A stretch of DNA of 9,765 bases from Clostridiales bacterium (lineage in GTDB: Bacteria > Bacillota_A > Clostridia > Saccharofermentanales > Saccharofermentanaceae): the NCBI GenBank assembly GCA_024695545.1, contig JAILHZ010000163.1, positions 1 to 9,765 of the forward strand, in the 5' to 3' direction. The notes under the pieces were generated by a model. It was not told the DNA's origin and did no database searches. It was given only the letters and a program-made list of their open reading frames with translations. A program made the position numbers and the translations under genes. Below, one piece after another: positions 1 through 8,112 of the stretch (its first letter is position 1; every line of letters begins with the position of its first letter).

Positions 1-542
1 TTGCAGTCGATCACGGCCAGCGCCGGGGGAAGCTCATCCTTCACCTCGTGGTGGTCCGTGACGATAACGTCCATGCCCTCGGACACGAGCTGCGCGACCG
101 CCTCAACATTGGCAACGCCGCAGTCCACGGTGATCAGCAGGCCGGCCTTCTTCTCGCGGATGCGGTCCAGCAGGCCGTCGGAAATGCCGTAGCCCTCGCT
201 CAGGCGGTTCGGGATCACGTAATCGGCGTTCGCACCGAGCTTTCGGAAAAACAGCATCAGGATCGCGGTCGCCGTCACGCCGTCCGCGTCGTAGTCGCCG
301 CAAACCAGCATCTTCTCACCCTTCGCCACCGCCTCGCAGATGCGGTCGACGGCAACATTCATATCATTCATCAGGAAAGGGTCGTGCCATTCCAGTGCTT
401 TTCCCGAAAAAAAGGACTCGGGATCGATCCCGCGGCTTTCCAGGAGGCGCACAAGCAAAGAAGGCGCAGACTCATCTGCACCCGCCATATCGCCGATATC
501 CGGGGTCTCCGGCAGCCGCCATTTTTTTTCAAGAAGAATCAC
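1..542 (-). CDS. recJ: Single-stranded-DNA-specific exonuclease RecJ, N-terminal part (3' end cut by window)
   Basis: This is the first 180 residues of RecJ, the 5'-3' single-strand DNA exonuclease of recombinational and base-excision repair, a cytoplasmic DHH-family metalloenzyme. The translation begins with EKKWRLPETP (residues 5-14), typical of RecJ starts. It carries the metal-binding DYDADG motif at 83-88, P..RLSEGYGIS at about 111-121, LLITVDCG at 135-142 (second catalytic Asp at 140), and VTDHHE at 161-166, the DHH motif that names the family. The start is a GTG at 540-542 with a GGAG ribosome binding site 7 bases upstream; ATG codons further in would remove the conserved KKWRLP segment. 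Full RecJ proteins are usually well over 550 residues, so most of the gene lies beyond position 1. It is GC-rich compared with the two genes upstream. The stop of the preceding gene is 72 bases away and a promoter lies in that gap. Confidence 0.96.
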   Translation of the reverse strand, partial: MILLEKKWRLPETPDIGDMAGADESAPSLLVRLLESRGIDPESFFSGKALEWHDPFLMNDMNVAVDRICEAVAKGEKMLVCGDYDADGVTATAILMLFFRKLGANADYVIPNRLSEGYGISDGLLDRIREKKAGLLITVDCGVANVEAVAQLVSEGMDVIVTDHHEVKDELPPALAVIDC

Positions 543-572
543 TATAAAACTCCAAATTCATTGCTTATGTAT

Positions 573-581
573 ATTGTAGCA
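573..581 (-). promoter_or_regulatory. Extended -10 promoter of recJ
   Basis: On the minus strand the sequence reads TGCTACAAT: a TACAAT -10 box (573-578) with the TGn extension (579-581). No good -35 box stands 17 bases upstream, which is common for extended -10 promoters. The start point would be near 566, giving a leader of about 24 bases before the GTG start of recJ. It lies in the 72-base gap after the preceding gene, in which I see no clear terminator, so read-through from upstream is also possible. Confidence 0.6.
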
Positions 582-614
582 TATGTTTTGGAGTACACAT
601 GTCGAATCTTTATC

Positions 615-1271
615 TCAACTAGATGCTTTCGTCTTTTTCCCAAAAAGGAAAATTGACTCCACCCCCGCCAAAACTACTGCGATTACAAGCACCACAATAA
701 TAGTACGAATGGTTGAATCCTTCTTATTTTGTTTTTCTTTTTTCAGAATATTATCAACGTCAGTATCCTCTTTGTTCACACTTGGGTATTCTGTAGTTAG
801 AACAATTCGTCCCACATATTGGCCACTAATATCTATATAGTCATATAGAGGTTCAATACCATCCAGTACTGGATTATAACAACCGGGAACAAAATGAAAG
901 TCGATTTCTTCATTTCGAGCCAATGCTCGCAACAAAGAAACTTTTTCGCTGTAAGACAACAGTTTTGTTCCTGATTTCTCCGACAGTTCTACCACTGACT
1001 TCTCTATATCAATGTAAACGCTATTTAGCGAGATTAATACTCTATCATCTTCTATCGACCAGAAAAGGATTGGTTCTCCTTTATCGAAGCCTTTGACACG
1101 GAACTCACTTGGTGACACGCTTACTGAGAAGACATCTACATCTTTAAGCAGATGAATGCTTACCTTTTTATACTCGGGTTGTCCAAGATAACCAAAATAT
1201 TTAGCTAAACATATAAACAAAATTACCCAAAATAAAAAAGACAACAACAAGATGCACCACTTTTTTTTCAT
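615..1271 (-). CDS. Hypothetical membrane protein with two hydrophobic segments
   Basis: I do not recognise the family. The 218-residue product has a hydrophobic N-terminal segment (about 5-24, preceded by KKK), a polar region of about 160 residues, and a second membrane segment near the C-terminus (about 188-210) ending in a short basic tail GKKTKASS. The likely topology is a signal peptide or anchor, an extracytoplasmic domain, and a C-terminal anchor with a positively charged cytoplasmic end. There is one central Cys (131, in FVPGCYNP) and no catalytic motif I can name; a Lys-rich stretch (177-184) precedes the second segment. The ATG at 1269-1271 has AAAGGAG 7 bases upstream. The gene begins 19 bases after the stop of the large secreted protein with no terminator between, so the two are probably one transcript and may act together at the cell surface. 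It shares the lower GC of that gene. Confidence 0.85.
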   Translation of the reverse strand: MKKKWCILLLSFLFWVILFICLAKYFGYLGQPEYKKVSIHLLKDVDVFSVSVSPSEFRVKGFDKGEPILFWSIEDDRVLISLNSVYIDIEKSVVELSEKSGTKLLSYSEKVSLLRALARNEEIDFHFVPGCYNPVLDGIEPLYDYIDISGQYVGRIVLTTEYPSVNKEDTDVDNILKKEKQNKKDSTIRTIIVVLVIAVVLAGVESIFLFGKKTKASS

Positions 1272-1290
1272 TGTTCTTCTCCTTTATGAT

Positions 1291-4200
1291 TTAGTCATAA
1301 TGAAGTGGAAGAATAATATCACCAAGAGCTGTTTTCTGCACAACTCCTGCGCTATCTCTTTCAAATCTATAATACTCTCCATGCGCGGAAGATGGATAGG
1401 TTGGCGAATAATTGCAACCATTTGGAAATACGTTAAAACTCGTTCCTAAAGGAGGCTTCGAAGAAAACATAGATACGCCAGACCATGCATATACCTTTTT
1501 AATCTTTTCATTCTCGGCAAACCCTCGCGCAATGCACATCGTTCTCGTAATACCATCGATTTCGCCATCCCGTCCGCAGTTACATGCCTGAATATCCAGA
1601 ATATCAACTGTGCAGGGCCATCTTTTAGGGTTAAGGTTCTGCGTCGTATTTTCGGGAAGCAATTCATCTATCTGTATCTGTTCAGGAGCTTCATCTCTTG
1701 CCCCTAAATCAATCAAGCAATTGCTTCCGTGTGCTGCAATAACTAAAGTATCCACTCCAGAAAAAGCAATCTTGTTAGAAAGTTTCTCTTTCCCAAGATC
1801 GCGATCTAGCAGCCAGAACGCATACATAATGTCCTCGTGACTTGAAGGATTATGACCAAGAAGTGTTCCCAGTTTATTGTCCCATTCGCTACCATCTCCC
1901 TCACATAAGTAAATAGTAATAACATCTTTACCCTGTTTCTTAAACAAACGCTGATAGGGCTTAACCATGCTTGAAATAGCATCTTTCCCTGGCTTATCTT
2001 CACCGACAAGGAGATAATTAATTTTACCGTTTTCTGTCATTGGTGTTGCATCAACACCATCTTTCGCGTCATCACCGTCGGTGTCATCATTATTTGGATC
2101 ACTCTTTACAGCATAGAAAGTCCATCTTCCTGTTCCGAAAAGGAGAAAGCATCCGTACCTCAGCATCGATTTAATATCTGTAGGCTCAACTTGTACTCCA
2201 TTGAGATAAAGCTCTCCTTTTTCAGTAACCTGAACTTCGACACGCGGTCCCATTTCCTCTTTGTCAGGTAATCCATCTTTATCTGTGTCCAGTCCATCAG
2301 GTTTACCATCATTATCTTCGTCCTCAATACTCGGACTAGAATAATAGATGATTCCATTTGAACCAACCATACCAGCAGCTTCATGGACATCCCAGAGCCC
2401 ATCGCCATCTTCGTCTTTTCCTTGCTGAGCAGCATAGCATTTGCAGAATTCCGCATAAGCATCATCTACCTTATCCCATTCAATAATGCCGCCACCCCAT
2501 TGCTCCAAATATTTTAATTTCGGATACTCAATTATACCGCCAGGCAAAACCACAATATAATCTGAATAAATATAAACATCAGAGAAATTTCTATATGTTT
2601 GATAAACAGGAAGTGAATAATCCGAACTGGAGATATTATTCCCCATGCATATCGTAACAACCTCGTTTCCATTAGCTCCCATAGCACGGTCTCTGGTTCT
2701 TGTCATCATATAGATCCAGCCCAAATCCTGCACGATACAACTCGATCCAAAACTACACCAGGAAGTGGGTGACATCTTATCCGACCAAAGAAGATTATCA
2801 TAAACATCTTTTGCTGTCTGTTTGTCACCAGTTGGAACAAAACCGGTTTCCTCATCGAATGGTCCAATCAACCAGTTATCTGCCAAACAGAGGAACTGTA
2901 CACGGTCATTTGGTCCCATATTATCAATTACAGTGAAAAAGAAATCACGCTGTGCCTGCTTTTGTTCTGCCGTCATAGATGCATCATATTGGAACATGAG
3001 GAAATAATCTATTCCCCGAATTCTACCATTTGCATCTAAGCTATTCGGAGAAGGAATGCTCACACCTTCTAATTCATAATTCCATCTATAATCCCATGCC
3101 TTCTTGTTATAAATCATATACCGGCTGAAATGGGTAACCTGGCAAGACACCTTATCATGTTCTGCATCTACTACTGCGCCACAATCAACGTACATTCCGC
3201 TTTCTTCATCAAACCAGAGAATTCCCAGATCTTCTTCCTTAGTAACTTCAGAATATGTGGAATCAGAGAGGTTCATCATAGTGGACGCTAACAGATCTTC
3301 GCTGTAGTAGAAGGTTAATGTCGCTTCGTCAAATTCCCCAGCATACTCAATCTCTGTCGGAACACCAATCAGTCCAAAAAGATTGCTGGAATACTTGTCA
3401 ATTCCATACAGGTCCTTGATAGTCATCGCGGACTCCAGACAGCCTGAACCCTCAAGAGTTATTTCAACCTTGTTTACTACTGGACGTTCTGCATTAGAAA
3501 TCTCTTCTTCTCTTGTCTGATGGAATCTTTCTTCTCCATCCGAAATTCCGTCGCCGTCACTGTCCGGGACCAGAGGATCAGTACCAAGTTTCACCTCATC
3601 TCCGTCTTCAATCCCGTCGCCATCTGTATCTTCATTCAGCGGATCAGTTCCATATCGGTTGATCTCGTCAGTATCAGAAAGACCATCTACATCAGAGTCA
3701 TCTAACCAAGTGTAGGTTCCATGCTCAAGTTCCTCAAGGAATGATAATCCATCCCCATCATCATCCTCTAGACCATCCGGTACACCATCTCCATCTGAAT
3801 CATCGGAAGTCGGATCAAGCCCCATCTGAACTTCCAGTCCATCATCAATACCATCATCATCAGAATCCGGAGAATACGGATCTGTTCCCAACTCAATTTC
3901 TACAGCATCCGGGATACCATCTCCATCCGAATCAAGATCCGGAATCGGTGTAGGCGTGGGTGCAGGAGTATCAGTAGGCGTTACAGTGGGTGTAGGCGTA
4001 TCAGTAGGTGTTACTGTCGGTGCAGGAGTAGCAGTCGGAGTCGGAGTAACATCCGGTCCTACTGTCTGTCCATTCATAAAATCCCTGTAATCTGCAATTC
4101 CATTCTGATCCAAGTCATCAAACAGGCTATACGCGCAATTAACAGAATAAACTTCAATATCCTGCATCAGCAAAGAGCTGCTGTTGTTTGAATCGGATCC

Positions 4201-4899
4201 AACGATTGTCATATTGATCCCGGAATAAGGTGCGACATTCTGATTCGAACCATTATTCGATATCACGAAATGGTCATCATCTATACTCAGTTCTGCACCG
4301 GACACTTCTGTTATCACTCGGTTGGCAGAAAAAGAGAGCTGCCAGTCATCAATCGATTTTCCAGAAATATTAGAAAGAGTCAGAGCTCCATTAAAACCGG
4401 CCCCCCAGTTGGAATACTCCTGATAGGACAAACGGTAAGAAGAATTCTCAACCAGTGCTTTTTCCGTATTCAATAAATAGAATGTGGGATACTCGCTGAC
4501 AAGATCGTTACCGGAAGATGCAACCGTCATTCCGAAATTCACAGACTGACCCGGTTGAATATCCTGATTAAATCCCATGTGTTTAATCGTATAAACACCC
4601 GCTCCATCAGTTTCAAAAACCTCTGCGCCCCAGATGTTTTCAATCGAATATGATAAGTCAAATGTGAAGTACCAGTTATCTATTTTTTCGTTTCCGGTAT
4701 TCGTGATCGTGAAATTAAGATTCGCGTGATTTCCCCACGAAGAAATGATTGAAGAGGACACCTCAAACTCACACTCTTCATTCACAGAATAATACTTTGA
4801 CGTCTGATCATCCGCTTTAAGATTCTTCGGAAATAAAGACAGAACAATAGTAAAAGACAGGGCAAGACAAATGCCCTTCAGCCAACGGTTACATGACAT
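1291..4899 (-). CDS. Large secreted multidomain protein: CBM2-like x2, Ca-binding repeats, vWA-like, C-terminal caspase-like domain
   Basis: The 1202-residue product has a signal peptide (1 to about 30: basic start, hydrophobic core, LKA|DD). Two cellulose-binding (CBM2-like) beta modules follow at about 37-145 (NITNTG-type core, NWYFTF, QPGQSVNFG) and 150-255 (SNWGAGFNGALTLSN). Next are a lone dockerin/EF-hand-like loop, DLDQNGIADYRDF (262-274), a Thr/Pro linker (283-320), and about seven DxDxDG Ca-binding repeats of thrombospondin type 3 kind (321-456). A beta domain ending VTHFSRY (about 466-596) comes next, then a von Willebrand A-like region (about 628-820) with degenerate MIDAS D639-A-S-M-T643 and the late GG.IIEWD strand. 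More DxDxDG loops lie at 829-840, 860-882 and 933-950. The C-terminal domain (about 955-1202) has VIAAHG (His1057) and DIQACNCG (Cys1106), about 50 residues apart, the layout of a caspase-like clan CD dyad. No LPXTG or other anchor is visible. The ATG at 4897-4899 has AGAAGGAGT 5 bases upstream. The role is unknown; surface attachment plus a peptidase-like activity is inference. Confidence 0.93.
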   Translation of the reverse strand: MSCNRWLKGICLALSFTIVLSLFPKNLKADDQTSKYYSVNEECEFEVSSSIISSWGNHANLNFTITNTGNEKIDNWYFTFDLSYSIENIWGAEVFETDGAGVYTIKHMGFNQDIQPGQSVNFGMTVASSGNDLVSEYPTFYLLNTEKALVENSSYRLSYQEYSNWGAGFNGALTLSNISGKSIDDWQLSFSANRVITEVSGAELSIDDDHFVISNNGSNQNVAPYSGINMTIVGSDSNNSSSLLMQDIEVYSVNCAYSLFDDLDQNGIADYRDFMNGQTVGPDVTPTPTATPAPTVTPTDTPTPTVTPTDTPAPTPTPIPDLDSDGDGIPDAVEIELGTDPYSPDSDDDGIDDGLEVQMGLDPTSDDSDGDGVPDGLEDDDGDGLSFLEELEHGTYTWLDDSDVDGLSDTDEINRYGTDPLNEDTDGDGIEDGDEVKLGTDPLVPDSDGDGISDGEERFHQTREEEISNAERPVVNKVEITLEGSGCLESAMTIKDLYGIDKYSSNLFGLIGVPTEIEYAGEFDEATLTFYYSEDLLASTMMNLSDSTYSEVTKEEDLGILWFDEESGMYVDCGAVVDAEHDKVSCQVTHFSRYMIYNKKAWDYRWNYELEGVSIPSPNSLDANGRIRGIDYFLMFQYDASMTAEQKQAQRDFFFTVIDNMGPNDRVQFLCLADNWLIGPFDEETGFVPTGDKQTAKDVYDNLLWSDKMSPTSWCSFGSSCIVQDLGWIYMMTRTRDRAMGANGNEVVTICMGNNISSSDYSLPVYQTYRNFSDVYIYSDYIVVLPGGIIEYPKLKYLEQWGGGIIEWDKVDDAYAEFCKCYAAQQGKDEDGDGLWDVHEAAGMVGSNGIIYYSSPSIEDEDNDGKPDGLDTDKDGLPDKEEMGPRVEVQVTEKGELYLNGVQVEPTDIKSMLRYGCFLLFGTGRWTFYAVKSDPNNDDTDGDDAKDGVDATPMTENGKINYLLVGEDKPGKDAISSMVKPYQRLFKKQGKDVITIYLCEGDGSEWDNKLGTLLGHNPSSHEDIMYAFWLLDRDLGKEKLSNKIAFSGVDTLVIAAHGSNCLIDLGARDEAPEQIQIDELLPENTTQNLNPKRWPCTVDILDIQACNCGRDGEIDGITRTMCIARGFAENEKIKKVYAWSGVSMFSSKPPLGTSFNVFPNGCNYSPTYPSSAHGEYYRFERDSAGVVQKTALGDIILPLHYD

Positions 4900-4987
4900 A
4901 TCACACTCCTTCTGAAGGCATTTTCCCCAGGAATACGCGAAGAAATGTCATACCTTCGACAATATAAACAAATTTCCCCATGCTCAA

Positions 4988-5016
4988 ATTTTAACATGTC
5001 AAAAATGAAAGCACAA
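4988..5016 (-). promoter_or_regulatory. Candidate promoter of the secreted-protein operon
   Basis: The minus strand reads TTGTGC (5011-5016), a 17-base spacer, then TAAAAT (4988-4993) preceded by TGT, an extended -10. The start point would be near 4981, giving a leader of about 80 bases. A TATATT box at 4961-4966 is an alternative but has a poorly spaced -35. The rest of the 4900-5110 gap holds only AT-rich sequence and a weak 6-bp hairpin (CACCAA 5066-5071 with TTGGTG 5082-5087) followed on the minus strand by a T-rich stretch, which might act as a weak terminator. Confidence 0.45.
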
Positions 5017-5110
5017 TATAAAAACAAGTCTTCTCTGATGTTTTTCTTCATCACAAAAATACTAACACCAACAGACCTTAATTGGTGAGCATTTTACGAA
5101 AAATCTCATT

Positions 5111-5345
5111 TTCTTTTCGAAAAGCACTTGTCGTTCGTCATACGTTCGTAAATCGCTGCTCTTTTTCGAACAATCTGCGAACCAGCCCCATTTTTCTCGA
5201 AAAGCACCTGCCGTTCGTCATACGTTCGTAAATCGCTGCTCTTTTTCGAACAATCTACGAACCAGCCCTATTTTTCTCGAAAAGCACTTGTCGTTCGTCA
5301 TACGTTCGTAAATTGCAGCTTTTTTTCGAACAATCTGCGAACGGC
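5111..5345. repeat. Three tandem 80-bp repeats with internal double dyads
   Basis: Three copies with an exact 80-base period: about 5111-5190, 5191-5270 and 5271-5345. They differ at only a few bases (for example CACTTG/CACCTG, TCTGCG/TCTACG). Each contains GTTCG, 6 bases, GTTCG, an 18-base centre, then CGAAC, 6 bases, CGAAC; in copy 1 these are at 5133, 5144, 5167 and 5178. The half-sites are thus 11 bases apart, about one helical turn, on both sides of the dyad. Copy 1 also has the perfect palindrome CTTTTCGAAAAG (5113-5124). No gene is visible in the repeats. They lie between the end of the ABC transporter operon and the upstream region of the secreted-protein operon. A protein-binding array, a recombination site or a family of dispersed palindromic repeats are all possible. 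Confidence 0.9.
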
Positions 5346-5348
5346 GGG

Positions 5349-5380
5349 CGAAAGAAAGGGCCGCCCGGATTAGGCGGCCC
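5349..5380 (-). terminator. Intrinsic terminator of the ABC transporter operon
   Basis: A perfect 8-bp GC stem, GGGCCGCC (5358-5365) and GGCGGCCC (5373-5380), with a 7-base loop. Read on the minus strand it is followed by TTTCTTTCG, an interrupted T tract. It lies about 140 bases downstream of the permease stop. That 140-base stretch (5381-5520) is GC-rich and shows no convincing gene. Nothing T-rich follows in the plus direction, so it serves minus-strand transcription. Confidence 0.8.
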
Positions 5381-5520
5381 GAAGAGGGTATATTGGAGGG
5401 TATTATGAAAGTGGGTTATTCGTTGTTATGCGGGGTAGGCGCGGTTATATCCGTGCGCCGCGGTTTACCTGCACCAGCGCCGGCCAGCCCTGCCCCGCCA
5501 TTTCCGCAGCCCCGCCGCGC

Positions 5521-8097
5521 TCACTCCACATTCTTCAGCGCATCCGCCAGCGGGATCTTCTTGATGCGGATCGTGTCGAAGATCGCGACGATCGCGTAGG
5601 ATACGACGAGGATCAGGATCATCTTCAGGATGCCTGCCGGGCTGATATATACGTCGAACCAGCCGTTCAGCGATCTCATGTACAGGCGGAAGATGCCCGA
5701 AAGTCCGAGAATCGCGAGGGCACAGGTCAGGATAGCGCTGACGACGACCACGATGGAGGTCAGAAGGATGTAGAGGCTGTTGATCTCGCCGTTTTCGTAG
5801 CCGAGGACCTTGACCATCGAGATCGAGGTCGCATTCTTCTCGATGATGATCTTCGTCAGGAGGTACATCATCAGGACCGCCATGATCAGGCAGACCCAGG
5901 ACACCATGTCCATCGTGCCGCCCATACTGTGATCGAGCTGTGTCGCGATGCTCATGATCTCTTCGATCGTGACTACGGAGTAGATCTGTTCGTAATCGAT
6001 ATCCGAGATCGTATTCTGTGCCAGGAATCCGGTAAAAGCATCCGCATCCAGACCGAAGACGCTGTTGAAGTTCTTTTGCGGCAGGAAGATACACAGGCCG
6101 CCGTCGTAGTCGTAGACGCCCTTGACCACGAAGTCGTAGGACTTGTCTTCGTACTTTTCCTTCAGCGTAATCGTGTCGCCTTTGGACAGGCGGAACTTCT
6201 TCTGATATGGCGAGGATACCCAGATCTCGTTTCCGTTCAGCGGCTCATCGACCTTGATGTAGCGGCTTCCTTCCGAATAACCGTACACCGAGATCTCCTC
6301 GCCGACGTGCGCTCCGTCGATCGTCTCAAGAGATGTGATCGAATACTTCTCCGCCGACTCCTCCGAAGTGGAAATGACATTTCCCGCTTCGTCCTTATAG
6401 CCCTTCAGGATGTACTGATAGTTCGACAGCAAATTCTCGTCGAGGTTCGACTTATAGTGGTCGAGCGTCTGCGGAAGTCCGATCGAGAATGCCAGCATCA
6501 GCATGACAAACGCGATACCGACGAAAAGTACGACGTATCCGCCCATGTTGTCGAAGAGGATGCGGAGACGGAAGCGCTTGAGGAAGCTCCACGACGGAAG
6601 CCGCATCGCCTTTTTTCTCTTCGATGTGCGCAGATCCTTTCTCAGGAATCTAAGCGGCGACAGGCGCAGCTTTCTGTAGATGACGATGAAGTTGATGATG
6701 GCCATCAGGATCAGCGGCAGGAGCGTCGTGACAAGGAATGCATTCATATTCCAGAGGGTCTCGTATTTCACGAGGCTGTAGGAATTGTAGTACAGAGAAA
6801 CAGCCACATCCTTGAAAAAAGTGTATCCGAGGAGGTTTCCGGCGGCCGCTGCGAGCAGTGTCACGATGATCGGCATCAGCATGTAGTGGCGCAGGATCTC
6901 GCCTCTCGAATAGCCGGTGGCGCGAAGAGTACCGATAACGGCAGATTCATTCGTGATCGTGTTGCTGGTCGTGATCGCGAAGATGAAGGCCAGCACGCCG
7001 ATGAAAACATACACCAGAACGGCGATCAGCGCTTTGTCGGAGCCCATGTCGTCCGGCGCGAAGTGGATCGCCTGGTTGGCATATTCCGGCACGAAATCCT
7101 TCAGTTCGTTTACGTCTTTTTCGCGTTCAGAGAGGAGCTTCAGCGTCTCCGGGTCTTTCTGCTGCACCTTCACCGCCAGCTCTTCGGCGGCTTCTTTGTC
7201 ATCGGTAAAACCACCCGTCGCGGACAGTACTGCGAGTTTTTCCATGAGTGCGTCCGCTTTTTCTTTCTTCTCCGAAGTCGTCTGCGGCTTCTCGTTATAC
7301 ATGAAAGCGTACTGGTAGAAGACCGATGACGGCAGGCTCTCCCAGCCCTCTTCCGTCATGACCGCGATGTCAAAATCGACCGCATTGAACATGAAGTCGG
7401 AGTTCTTTTTAAAGAGTGTGGTGTAGTCGGAGGAAGAAATAAGTCCCGATACGGTAAAAGCACTTTCCCCGATATATAGTGTGTCGCCGACCTTGATCTT
7501 GTTGACGTACGCGTGGTTGTTGTCGATGGCGATCTCATCCGCCTTCGACGGCAGCTCGCCCTTCATGACACAGGCGCGGTTGACTTCATTTCTGATCTTA
7601 AAGATACGGACAGTGACTTCCTTTTCGTCGGAATTGACTTTCTCCGACGGCTTTGGCGCGACGGCATCCGTGGCCTCATCAACGGCATTCCCGCCTGCCT
7701 CACTGCTATCGCCGGCATCCGCCATCGCGATATCATTCGGCGCAGTCTTACTCTCGGACAGATCCTTAAAGAACTGTTCATACACCGTGATGCCGGCGTC
7801 CTCGAACTTCGAGATCAGCGCATCGGAGGCTTTGTCGCGGAGCTCGAAGTGTCCGTTTTCGATCGAGTATTTCTCGTAGGACTCATCAATCGCAGCCATC
7901 ATGCTGTCGTTCGCGACATCGATACCGGATGCAAGTCCGATCATAAAAGTCATCAGAAGGAAAAGTACGATGTACTTCTTCCAGTCTTTTTTCAGTTCGC
8001 GGAACAGACGCTTGCGCATCGGATTTCCGACTTTTTTGCGGGAAGAAGCTGCCGGGGCAAGTGCTTTTCCCGCGGAATTATTCGAATTTATAGCCAT
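5521..8097 (-). CDS. ABC transporter permease, FtsX/MacB type (two FtsX domains)
   Basis: The 858-residue product is the membrane half of a type VII (MacB/FtsX-like) ABC system. These systems transduce force across the membrane or export lipids, peptides or drugs. Hydrophobic segments lie at about 42-60, 354-376, 405-427, 452-474, 520-541, 728-748, 776-800 and 822-842. Large extracytoplasmic regions lie at about 61-353 and 542-727. FtsX coupling motifs are visible twice: ESAVIGTLRATGYSRGEI (384-401) and TSISMVKVLGYENGEI (757-772). The C-terminus, PLADALKNVE, is typical of the family. A low-complexity Ala/Asp/Ser stretch (about 112-158) in the first outer region looks like a lineage-specific insert. 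The chosen ATG (8095-8097) has GGAGG 8 bases upstream; MRKRLFREL at residue 27 is where family similarity begins and is an alternative start without a comparable site. It starts 15 bases after the ATPase stop, so the two genes form an operon. The substrate cannot be told from the sequence. Confidence 0.95.
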   Translation of the reverse strand: MAINSNNSAGKALAPAASSRKKVGNPMRKRLFRELKKDWKKYIVLFLLMTFMIGLASGIDVANDSMMAAIDESYEKYSIENGHFELRDKASDALISKFEDAGITVYEQFFKDLSESKTAPNDIAMADAGDSSEAGGNAVDEATDAVAPKPSEKVNSDEKEVTVRIFKIRNEVNRACVMKGELPSKADEIAIDNNHAYVNKIKVGDTLYIGESAFTVSGLISSSDYTTLFKKNSDFMFNAVDFDIAVMTEEGWESLPSSVFYQYAFMYNEKPQTTSEKKEKADALMEKLAVLSATGGFTDDKEAAEELAVKVQQKDPETLKLLSEREKDVNELKDFVPEYANQAIHFAPDDMGSDKALIAVLVYVFIGVLAFIFAITTSNTITNESAVIGTLRATGYSRGEILRHYMLMPIIVTLLAAAAGNLLGYTFFKDVAVSLYYNSYSLVKYETLWNMNAFLVTTLLPLILMAIINFIVIYRKLRLSPLRFLRKDLRTSKRKKAMRLPSWSFLKRFRLRILFDNMGGYVVLFVGIAFVMLMLAFSIGLPQTLDHYKSNLDENLLSNYQYILKGYKDEAGNVISTSEESAEKYSITSLETIDGAHVGEEISVYGYSEGSRYIKVDEPLNGNEIWVSSPYQKKFRLSKGDTITLKEKYEDKSYDFVVKGVYDYDGGLCIFLPQKNFNSVFGLDADAFTGFLAQNTISDIDYEQIYSVVTIEEIMSIATQLDHSMGGTMDMVSWVCLIMAVLMMYLLTKIIIEKNATSISMVKVLGYENGEINSLYILLTSIVVVVSAILTCALAILGLSGIFRLYMRSLNGWFDVYISPAGILKMILILVVSYAIVAIFDTIRIKKIPLADALKNVE

Positions 8098-8112
8098 GAT
8101 TATCGCCTCCGC

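Noticed and set aside
419..432. 14-bp perfect palindrome CGGGATCGATCCCG
   Set aside because: It lies in recJ coding sequence in a GC-rich context with no promoter near; most likely chance.
48..656. 202-codon plus-strand frame over recJ
   Set aside because: Antisense shadow of the clear RecJ frame with its DYDADG and DHH motifs.
5133..5342. LexA (SOS) boxes in the CGAAC/GTTCG repeats
   Set aside because: The Gram-positive box is CGAAC-N4-GTTCG. Here the half-sites point the other way (GTTCG ... CGAAC) with an 18-base centre, and no N4 pair exists.
5111..5345. CRISPR array
   Set aside because: The copies are nearly identical over the whole 80-base period, so there are no unique spacers, and no cas gene is present.
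5404..5599. Short plus-strand frame starting ATGAAAGTGGG after GGAGGG
   Set aside because: The ribosome binding site looks good, but the frame soon runs into the 3' end of the permease gene and the product is a Pro/Ala-rich shadow. Kept only as a curiosity.
5428..7329. 633-codon open frame on the plus strand opposite the permease
   Set aside because: It is a mirror of the GC-rich permease gene. The product is an implausible run of Arg, Asp, His and Val, with no domain or ribosome binding site. The permease on the other strand is certain.
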